Origin: Prorocentrum cordatum
Taxonomy: Eukaryota; Sar; Dinophyceae; Prorocentrales; Prorocentraceae
Reading direction: 5' to 3'
Length of the DNA: 64,000 bases
Assembly (NCBI GenBank): GCA_963575745.1
Contig: CAUYUJ010005636.1
Location: 115,001-179,000 of the forward strand
Shown here: piece after piece, positions 56,045 through 64,000 of the stretch
How the letters are laid out: every line of letters begins with the position of its first letter
How positions within the stretch are numbered: the stretch's first letter is position 1
Notes under the pieces: model-generated
What the model was told of the DNA's origin: nothing
Databases searched by the model: none
What the model saw: the letters and a program-made list of their open reading frames with translations, nothing else
Program-made: the position numbers and the translations under genes

Positions 56045-56370
56045 CACGGGGCCCCATGGATCATCCTAAGGCGTCCCATGCATTTCCTGAGAATTCTCGA
56101 AGACCTACTAAGGAACCCTATGAGAGTTCAAAGGGACCCTGTTGATTCCCCAAAGGATCCGATGGTTTTCCTCCGGGTTCCTACTAATGTCCCGAGGACT
56201 CTTATGTATTCCCTGAGGAACCCCACGTTTACCTGCAATAGTCCGATTGATGTCCAAAGGAATTCTGCGCATGTCGTTAGGTGCCCCAAGGATTTCCCAA
56301 GGAATCCCATGGTTGCCCTATGGAACCCATGGGTTTGCAAAAGGACGCCGATGGATTTCTGAAAGGATCC
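56045..56370. repeat. 24-bp degenerate tandem array, first copy
   Basis: Words like AGGAATCCCATGG and TTTCCTAAGG recur with an eight-codon period when translated. Strongly diverged. Same family as 59200-60270. Confidence 0.75.
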
Positions 56371-56504
56371 TCTTCCTCCCCGTCCTCCTTGCGCTCCCGC
56401 CCCATACGTTTTTTCCCCACATCCAAAGTGGGGTTTTTGTTTTCTCTGGACACCCCGCGCAGGAACCATAACCAAAACACGCCTACATCATCACCCACTA
56501 ATCA

Positions 56505-56650
56505 CTCATCATGATCACCATCATCAACATTCTCATCATTATCATCATCATCATCAACGCTATCGTCATGCGATCGCCCACCATCATCATCACCATCATC
56601 ATAATCAGCATAATCCCCTTCGTCACCCACACACTCACTCATCATTTCGT
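56505..56650. repeat. CAT/ATC triplet array, first copy
   Basis: CATCATCATC with scattered changes, about 145 bp. It follows the 24-bp array after about 130 bp of ordinary sequence. Confidence 0.85.
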
Positions 56651-56654
56651 CATC

Positions 56655-57445
56655 ATTCACTCGTCTGTGAGTGAATTGCAAAGAAGTTTCAGGCGGGAGC
56701 CTCGTTTGTGAGTACATTGTGAGGAAGTCTCAGGCGGGAGCCCCTCCCTATGGGGCCCGCAGATCATGTTACTAATCCGAGCGGGTCATCCGCAACGTTT
56801 AACTGTCGTCAGTTTTGGGTTCCTCGTGCTTGAATATGGAGGAAATATCGAGCGGGGGCCTCGTCGGTGAGTGGCTTGCGAGGAAGTCTGAGGCGGGAAC
56901 TCCTCCTTATGGGGCCCGCGGATCATGTTACGAATTCGAACGGGTCATCCGCAACGTGTAACTGTCGTCAGTTTTGGGCTCCTCTGGCTTGATTATGGAG
57001 GACGTATCCAGCGGGAACATCGTCCGCGAGTGGCTTGCGAGGAAGTCTCAGGCGGGAACCCTTCCTAATGGGACCCGCAGATCATGTTACTAATCCGAGC
57101 TGGTCGTCCGCAGCGTGTAACTGTCGTCACTTTTGGGCGTTTCAGGCTTGAATATGAAGGAAATATCGAGCGGGAACCTCGTCTGTGACTAAATTGCGAG
57201 GACATCTCAGGCGGAGCCCCCTCCTTATGGGACCCGCAGATCATTGTACTAATCCGAGCGGGTCATCCGCAACGTGTAAATGTCGTCATTTTTGGGCTCT
57301 TCAGGCTTGAATATGAAGGAAGTATCGAGCGGGAGCCTCGTCCGTGAGTGAATTGCGAGGAAGTCTCAGGCGGGAGCCCCCCCTTATGGGGCCGCAGATC
57401 ACGTTCGAATCCGAGACGGGTCATCGGATTCTATTAACTGTCGTC
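56655..57445. repeat. 159-bp tandem repeat, about five copies
   Basis: CAGGCGGGAGCC or a close variant starts at 56731, 56890, 57049, 57208 and 57367, exactly 159 bp apart. The unit includes GGGCCCGCAGATCATGTTAC, AATCCGAGCGGGTCATCCGC and AACTGTCGTCA. No internal gene. Confidence 0.93.
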
Positions 57446-57616
57446 ATTTGGAGGTCTGAGGACCGATTTTAGGACCGATTTTGAGGATCGAAGGGGAACT
57501 CGCACGGAGGTGCCTCATCCAACTCGCGGCACAATCGGGAATGACGACGCATCATGATGGTGGGTCCCGCACCTACACGAGTCCTCGGGTTTTCGTACCT
57601 GTCGTCATTGTTGTGC

Positions 57617-57672
57617 TCTGAGGAGGAGGAGGAGGAGGAGGAGGAGGAGGAGGAGGAGGAGGAGGAGGAGAA
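57617..57672. repeat. GGA triplet array
   Basis: About 50 bases of GAGGAG repeats lie between the 159-bp and 60-bp arrays. Confidence 0.9.
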
Positions 57673-57704
57673 CGATAAACAGGAATTGAGGAGGAATACG
57701 GCGG

Positions 57705-58117
57705 CCGGGCGCAGGGGGAAACCCTTGCGTCCGGGCCGGGGGTGGTAACCCATCCTCGGCCGAAGCGGCGGCCGGGCGCAGGGGTAGCCCCTTGCGTCCG
57801 GGCCGGGGGTGGTAACCCATCCTCGGCCGAATCGGGGGCAGGGGTAACCCCTTGTCTCCGGGCCGCCGGTGGTAACCCATCGGCGGCCGAATCGGGCGCA
57901 GGGGTAGCCCCTTGCGTCCGGGCCGGGGGTGGTAACCCATCCTCGGCCGAATCGGGGGCAGGGGTAACAACCCATCGTCAGCCGAATCGGGCGCAGGGGG
58001 GAACCCTTGCGTCCGGGCCGGGGGTGGTAACCCATCCTCGGCCGAATCGGGAGCAGGGGTAACCCCTTGTCCCCGGGCTGGCGGTGGTAACCCATCGTCA
58101 GCCGAATCGGGCGCACG
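57705..58117. repeat. 60-bp tandem repeat, about seven copies
   Basis: GGTAACCCAT starts at 57744, 57811, 57871, 57931, 58026 and 58086; the central spacing is exactly 60 bp, with one longer and one shortened unit. The core is CTTGCGTCCGGGCCGGGGGT followed by CCTCGGCCGAATCGGG. It ends directly at the acceptor-like site of the helicase exon. Confidence 0.92.
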
Positions 58118-58123
58118 GGCCAG

Positions 58124-58684
58124 CTCTTCCACCCCCGCTACCTACCGCAGGGGGTCTGGCTGCAGGTGCACGGCTTCCAGGAGTCCCCGATCTACAAGGA
58201 GGTCGCCGAGGTGCTGCAGCAGCGCGCCGATGGCGCCGACGACGACGGCGAGGCCGAGGCGCGGGCGAGGAACTTGCTCATGTTCAGGCCCAGCGAGCAG
58301 TAGCTCACGTGGCAGAGCTCGGGGGCGCACGCTGTGCGCCGCTCGGGGTTCACGCTGACGCACGCGTCTTGCCTGACCTCCACGCTGTCGCAGGGCCAGA
58401 CGCTGCGCAAGGGCGTCACCATCGACTGCGCCAGGGATGAGGACGCTGGCCGCGCGGGCATGTCGGACGAGCAGCGGTGGCTGCACGTCTACGTCATGTT
58501 CTCCCGCGCCACGCGCGCGCGGAACGTGCTGATCCCGCGGCCGCGCGCGCGGGAGTTCCTGGAGCGCGGGCCGCCGGCGCCCCTGCGAAGGGCGCTCCAG
58601 GAGTTCGACAAGAGAGCGGTGGGCTCCAGGGCCGAGGCGGAGCAACTCGCGGCAGAGCTGGGTTTCGCGCTGCCTCCCGTCTGA
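58124..58684 (+). pseudogene. PIF1/UvrD-like helicase C-terminal exon with one in-frame TAG
   Basis: After GGGCCAG the frame reads LFHPRYLPQGVWLQVHGFQE, SPIYKEV and ARNLLMFRPSEQ, then TAG at 58301-58303. The same frame continues LTWQSSGAHAVRRSGFTLTH, TSTLSQGQTLRKGVTIDC and WLHVYVMFSRATRARNVLIP to TGA at 58684. The SQGQTLRKGVTIDC and VYVMFSRATR pieces match motifs V and VI of superfamily-1 helicases. Only the C-terminal end is present in the window. The TAG suggests a pseudogene or an unusual junction. Confidence 0.62.
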
Positions 58685-59195
58685 GCGCGGCCGCTATTAG
58701 CTCGGCGCCTGCGGGGGTGCCCCAACGGCTTGCTCTCGCGCCCCAGCGGCTCGCGGGGTTGCCCCGACGGCTTCGCGATCTAGCCGTCGGCAAACGCGCG
58801 CCTGATTGCCGTGGCGGCGAGGGCGCCGAGGAACATCGATTTGCTTTCCCCGACCAGGGGGGCGGGGAGGTGCACATGGAGAAGAGGCAGGCGGAGGATG
58901 AGGAGGAGGGAAGGGGCACGTGGAGAGGGCGATGATGAAAAAGGAGGTGGAGGGGGAGGAGGAGGAGGAGGAGGAAGAGGAGGGGAAGGGCGATGATAAA
59001 TAGAAGGAGGAGGAGAGGGAAGAGCAAAAGGCGAGAGGAGAGTGTCCGCCAGAGGGAGGAGGGAAGGGCTAAGGGGAACCTAAACAGATTCTCATGCGGG
59101 GTGTCACCGTCGGAGTAATTCCCCGTATGCTTTTATCGCCGCAAACGGGCCGCCAGGGACTGAGAACAATTCAGCGCAATTAAGTGTTACAGTTC
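58685..59195. other. Intergenic stretch with a purine tract
   Basis: GC-rich sequence with CCCCAGCGGCT words, then a GGAGGA purine tract (58870-59070). No gene. Confidence 0.5.
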
Positions 59196-59199
59196 CTTC

Positions 59200-60270
59200 C
59201 TTTGGAAATCCGTATCAAAACTCCGAAGTAAAGTTCTTTCTTAAGGTATCGCATGGGTTTCTGAAGGAATCGTGTGGGCTCCCATATGATCCCCATTGAT
59301 TCCCCGCGGGGTCCCCATGGGTCTCGTACGGAACCCGATGGATTGCCCAACGAACCTGGTGGACCTCCTAAGGGATCCAATGGGTTCCCAAACGGACCCG
59401 ATGGATGTCCGAAGGAATCCGATTGATTTCTTCAATAATTCTATTGACTTCCAAGGAATCCGATGGATGTCCCAAGGATCCGTGTATATTCCCATTGGGA
59501 CCCGACGGCTGTTTTAAGGCGTCCTAAGGATTTCCCAGGGATCCATATAGATGCCATGGGATTCCTATGGGTATCCTGAGAGATCCTGTGCAGTTCCTAA
59601 TGGGTCCAATGAGGTTCCCAAGGATACCAATCGGCTTCCGAAGGGAACCGATGGATTACTTGAGGTATCTTACGCATTTCGAAACAAAGACCCTTATGGA
59701 TTTCCGAACGAATCCAATGGACTTCCCAAGGCATCCCATGCATTTCCTAAGGGATCTTGTGGTTGTCCTATGGAGTCCTGTGCGTTTCCGAAAACATTTG
59801 GATTTCTTGAGGAATCCTTTGGGGTTCCGATGGGGTCCTATGGGTTTTCGTCGGGTCCCCAGAAATTCCCCAAGGGCCCCTTAGATTTCTTAAGGAATCC
59901 GATGAGTCTCCTAAGGGTTCCTATTGATGTCCTAAGGTCTCTTATGGATGTTGTAAGGAATCCTGTGGATTTCCAAAGGAATCCAACAGATGTTCTAAGG
60001 GACCCCGTGGATTCCCAAAGGAATTCTACGAACTTTTAAAGGAATCCCATCGGTTTCCGGAGGAATCCTCAGGATTTGCTCAGGAATCTTCCGGGTTCCC
60101 TAGGGATCCCAATGGATTCCCTCAGGGATCCGAGGATGTCTTTAGGAATCTTATGATATTCTTAAGGATTCTGGCGGATGCTCCTACGGATTCCTATGGA
60201 TGTCCTTGAAAATCCAATGAATGTCTTAAGGATTCTTATGGATGTCCCAAGGATTCCGATGGAGCGTCCA
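59200..60270. repeat. 24-bp degenerate tandem array, second copy (about 1.07 kb)
   Basis: Units of the type AAGGAATCCGATGGATGTCC with TTTCC variants, read with an eight-residue period (RxPMxFxR) on either strand. Same family as 56045-56370, which is shorter. Confidence 0.85.
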
Positions 60271-60274
60271 GGAT

Positions 60275-60395
60275 CATGTTCATCATCATCACCATCATCA
60301 TAAGCATCATCATCATCATAATCATCATCATCATCATCATCATCAGCATCATCATCATCATGTTCATCTTTATTGTCATCATCTTCATCATTATG
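60275..60395. repeat. CAT/ATC triplet array, second copy
   Basis: CATCATCATC with scattered changes directly follows the second 24-bp array, repeating the order seen at 56.05-56.65 kb. Confidence 0.88.
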
Positions 60396-60479
60396 CTTCG
60401 GCCTCCGGGAAGCCGTTTATTATCCCCCCTGGACCCCGAGCTTTATTGATTACCCCATGGGGATTAATTTCAGGGGCAC

Positions 60480-61860
60480 AAGGTTAGTTGGCCGCTCTGC
60501 GGGCGAGCCTGCGCGCGTTCGCGTGGCCGCAGCGATGCGTGAGCCAGCGCCAAGCAGTCATCGCAATCGCCGCCGCATAGGTGTTGGCGTTCACGTTTTG
60601 CAAACCAAATTGTTGGCGGGGTTGGCACGTTCAAATTCGACAGGGCGCATTTCACCACATAGATTGCACCACGCGGTATGCACCGCATAGGTTGGTTCGC
60701 ATAGTTTGCATCGCATCAGTTGCGCCTCATCGAGTGCACCGCGCAGCTGACATCACATGTATTGGATCACGTGGATGATTGGCACATGTCCCACACATCT
60801 TTTTCTTGTACCACGCAGATAGCCGTTCACATATTCCACCACGTAATATGTACCACCTAGCTTGCACCACGTAGCCCGCGCCGCATGAATTGCACCGTGT
60901 GGAGAAAAAAACACATTACACACATTGCATCACATAGCGGACACTACATCGATTGCACTGCATCGATTGCATCACATTTGCTGCAGCACATATACTGCAC
61001 TTCGCAGCGTGCACCACATAGAGTGCATAGCTTGACTGACATACGTTGGACCACATAACGTACACTACATATATGACACCAAAATGATTACACCACAGGC
61101 ATGGGATTACGGAATAGGCTAGATTACATTGTTTGAGGGCCCCGCATTGGTAACATTTTCAATTCATTGCGGGTGGTCGCGTGAGCTTGGGCCGCGACGC
61201 GTATCGCGTGATGATCGTGGTTTGGTCGCGGTTGGGTCGCGGGTAGACCGCGGGTGGGTCGCGGGGTAGGTTGCGGGGCGGGGCGGGAGGGCGACAACGA
61301 TAGCAGCAACAACAGCGCAACACAAAAATAGTTCGCACCGCGGAGCCCCATTTCGGTTGATTGCCCATGGACCATGCGAAAAGCGTTCGGCACCCTCACC
61401 CTGACAGCGCATGAACCCGCCAGTGCAAGCACAGTTTCGAATACTGAATACGCGACCTCAAACGCGAGCCATCGCGCGAGGCGCCCGCTGGCGTTCACCA
61501 GCCGAGAGCTTGGCAGGCCCAACCAGCGCCCAAAGGCGCCCACGGGCGTCCAACAGCCGGAAGTTTTTCAAAACCCAGTCGCAGCACGAGGCGCCCTCTT
61601 CCCTACCACTTGAGCAGGATTGAAAGAGAGAGCTCAACAAAGGGACCGACCAGACGTCAGAGAAGAAGAGGGAGAGGGAGAGAGAGAGAGCGAGATACAG
61701 AAAAAGTGCGTGAAGGAACCCAGAGGAGCCCAGGGTTTTTTTGGAGACCCCAGGCTGCCACAGCGGCCATCATCCCGCACCTCCCACGTCCCTTCGGATC
61801 TAGCGTTTCGGAACTCGGGTATCTGCATCGCCCCCCCCCTGCTCATGGCCCCATCCGGAG
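60480..61860. other. TTGCACCACATAG-type degenerate repeat and unassigned sequence
   Basis: From about 60650 to 61100, words such as TTGCACCACGTAG, CACCACATAG and TGCATCACAT recur. 61130-61860 is ordinary GC-moderate sequence with a purine tract near 61660-61720. I see no gene before the helicase exon. Confidence 0.45.
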
Positions 61861-61943
61861 AGGTGCTCCAAAAGTTCCGCGACGGCGATTGCAGTTGCCT
61901 CGTGTGCACCAACATCCTCGGCCGCGGTCACGACATCCCGCAG
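61861..61943 (+). CDS. Orphan exon of a DEAD-box RNA helicase (C-terminal domain motif)
   Basis: The block reads EVLQKFRDGDCS and then LVCTNILGRGHDIPQ, with a GT at 61944. Phe-x-x-Gly followed by LVxT(D/N)xxxRGxDIP is the hallmark of motif IV-V in the second RecA domain of DEAD-box helicases, which unwind RNA with ATP. An AG lies just upstream after a C-rich tract. I found neither the DEAD box upstream nor the HRIGR motif downstream. Either the other exons lie far away or this is a fragment. Confidence 0.65.
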
Positions 61944-62716
61944 GTTGCGCCCTCGCAACGGCGCGACCTATCTTGCATGAGGATGACGTTGGTACCAGCA
62001 GCTCGGGATAAGTACGGTACAGTGCGCCTCCTTCTCCTTCTCTCCTCTAGAATTTCTGTCGCAACATGTAGCCCCATCAACGCATTCAAATGCAATTCCA
62101 GGGCAAGTACGTATCCGCGAGCGTCATGGAAACACATTCGCGAAGGAGGGGGCACCCCACAATGTGACGAATACGTCAGTCTAAGCAGACCTTGGATATG
62201 GCACTATTTTGTTTCGCGTTGCCTCGTGCATCTCAGCGCCAATGACCTATCGCGGTCTTCGCTTAGTGTAGCGCAGCTTATCGATGCGTATGTTCACGTG
62301 GCGTGACGTAGGCGAGTTCGCCATGGCTTGGCGAGCTGAGCTGAGGCTCGTGCATCATGAGTCACGATTCGTTGCTCGACGGTTTGCCAAGATGTATGTC
62401 ACGTCCCAAGTGAGTCATCGCCCAACATTCGTGTTTGGCTCCCCGCATTTGCTTTCTGCTACCATTTGGGCTCCTCTTGGAGCCCTCGCGGGGCTCTTAG
62501 GATGCTCTCGTGAGTCGTGAAGGTCACCTTTGGGGCCCTTTTGGGCATCTCTAGGGCCTGTTGGGCCATCTAGGATTCTTCCTGAAGCGCCCGAGCTACA
62601 TCGCAAGGCTAAATGCGAGAAAGGAAACTATTTAGAAAAGCATAGTGGCTTGCAGTGATGTTGACCGTGCAAGGGCATATTTGGATATTTGAGTTTGCCC
62701 GGGGCCTCTCGGAGCC
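61944..62716. other. Stretch between helicase exon and last coding block
   Basis: Ordinary sequence to about 62430, then CTTGGGGCC-type words (62465-62580). No supportable exon, although the frame of the helicase exon stays open to 62306. Confidence 0.4.
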
Positions 62717-63288
62717 ATGTTGGAGACCATGGGCCATCTCATCTCGCAGAGGTCTTCGAGAGGTCGGCCGGGCGTCGACGCGCGCGTTCCAGTGTTTGCG
62801 CTAGACATTATGCGCTTCGTCGCCGCTCGCGGGGCCGCGACGCCAAAGATGTGTGTTGTGTGAATGAGGTGGTCAGCCGCCTCAAGAAGGAGTGTGGCCC
62901 CATGTTGGCGGTTGACTGGAATGCCATCTGCGACCATGAGTGCGGACCGCACACCGCCAAGGACCCCCACCGTCACCACGCGGACTTCTGCCGGGGCTTC
63001 GTGCGTGAGCTCAGCGAAGCCAACTACGACTTTCGCAGACTGTGCAGGAACAAAGGCATCCAAGTCGATTGGAATGTCAAGCGGTACCGAGAACTTGTCA
63101 AGATGAGACAGAGCGCCGAGCTTGCCAAAGGCAAAGGGAAGGGGCCCCCGCCGCAGGAGAAAGGCAAGCGGCTGGCTGATTCCTCCTGGCCCAGCAACGG
63201 CCCTAATTACCCGTCAGCGTTGGTCAGCCTCAAGCAGCCACCGCTGGCAGCTCTCGTGCAGCTGCCCCGCCACCTCGACCTGTTCTGA
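62717..63288 (+). CDS. Coding block of an unrecognised protein with a frame change
   Basis: From ATG 62717 one frame reads LETMGHLISQRSSRGRPGVD and VFALDIMRFVAARGAATPKM, stopping at 62863. An overlapping frame then reads NEVVSRLKKECGPMLAVDWN, HADFCRGFVRELSEANYDFR and QVDWNVKRYRELVKMRQSAE, with a basic GKGKGPPPQEKGKRL tail and TGA at 63288. The switch falls in GATGTGTGTTGTGTGAATG, a slippage-prone repeat, so a small indel is likely. Gene identity unknown. Confidence 0.5.
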
Positions 63289-64000
63289 CTTTGGCGTCCC
63301 CAGGCTCCGGGCAGTGGCCATCCTGGTCGCTGCCCTCCTCCCCCCCCTGCCTTCGTGGCTCGCTTGCTTCCATGCACCTATTCGGTGCCCCCCCCCCCCC
63401 CGCAGGCCTCCAGCTCGCGCTCGGGGCCTGTTTCCTCCCGCCGCCGACGGTCTGCTCCGCAGCCCACGCCCCGTGGTGCCTCTCCGCGTACAGGCGCTCC
63501 TCTTCGTCCGCGCCCGCAGCGGGGGCCTCCCGCGAGCACCCTGGGTGGCTCTTGGTCGCTCGGCTGCTGCCTAGGTCGCCCCGCACTGGGGTGGGCCCTG
63601 TCAAAGTGGGCTGGTCTGGCCGCCTACTCGTGGCCCTTGGGCCTCTCCCCACCTCTCCGCCGTGGGTGTGCCCTGCTCCGCCGCTCCTGCCCCCTGCTTC
63701 GGCCCAGGTTTCGCCGGCCTTCTGCAGGTTTTGCACTGGCGTTGCCTGCGGCACCCTGTGGGCCCCTGCCGTGCCTGTGCCGGCCGGGCGACACTCGCTG
63801 CATTGCCAGTGTCTTGCCCCTCTGCCTGGCTTTCAGGCCGCCCACCCAGACACCGGCTACTGGTGTTCTGGCCGCTGCCGTCTCCGTGGGACTTTGCCCC
63901 GCCGTTGGCCCGCGTCCCGTTGGCCTTTTGGTCTCTGCGCTCGCCCTGCCCGCTCCCCTGGGCCCGCCGCTGCACCATTTTTGCGTGGCCCCTCGTACTT
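63289..64000. other. GC-rich 3' end of the window
   Basis: C- and G-rich sequence with TTGGCC and GCCCC words. Open frames on both strands are low in complexity. No gene that I can support. Confidence 0.45.

Overview
The window reads as nuclear DNA of a dinoflagellate. Coding blocks are short exons separated by long introns full of repeats. Splice donors are a mixture of GT and GC. Of sixteen acceptors I could place, thirteen are AG followed by G, which is known to be common in dinoflagellate genomes. All supported coding blocks lie on the plus strand. Two sequences resemble the dinoflagellate spliced leader. I cannot name the genus. There is no rRNA or tRNA gene, CRISPR array or bacterial operon.

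Layout. (1) About 2.4-12.5 kb: exons of an unrecognised gene (gene A), ending in a clear stop at 12491. Its introns hold a 75-bp repeat, a 2-kb 20-bp minisatellite with two inserted double hairpins, triplet arrays and degenerate telomere-like repeats. (2) 13.6-28.95 kb: a second unrecognised multi-exon gene (gene B), with exons to 21837 and probably more at 26795-28954. Several exon joins keep phase across GT-AG or GC-AG introns. (3) 29-34 kb: GC-rich exon-like fragments and clusters of a CTTGGGGCC-type minisatellite. (4) 34.1-41.2 kb: a nearly intact non-LTR retrotransposon. ORF1 has a coiled coil; ORF2 has an AP-type endonuclease and a reverse transcriptase. It is flanked by an identical ~181-bp direct repeat, starts with (CTCAAG)4, and has one frame break in the reverse transcriptase. 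(5) 41.5-47.8 kb: huge TGG and TAC arrays and a 3.29-kb unit with ~20-bp inverted ends that interrupts the TAC array. (6) 50.5-54.5 kb: a decayed copy of a different non-LTR element. (7) 56-60.4 kb: ordered satellites (24-bp, CAT, 159-bp, 60-bp) around a helicase C-terminal exon. (8) 61.8-63.3 kb: an orphan DEAD-box helicase exon and one further coding block.

How parts relate. Repeats and retroelements make up most of the window. Recurring intron starts, triplet arrays at exon ends and spliced-leader-like remnants all suggest that introns and genes here have been shaped by retroposition and repeat insertion. The functions of genes A and B are not known to me. Exon ends without a visible splice site are approximate.
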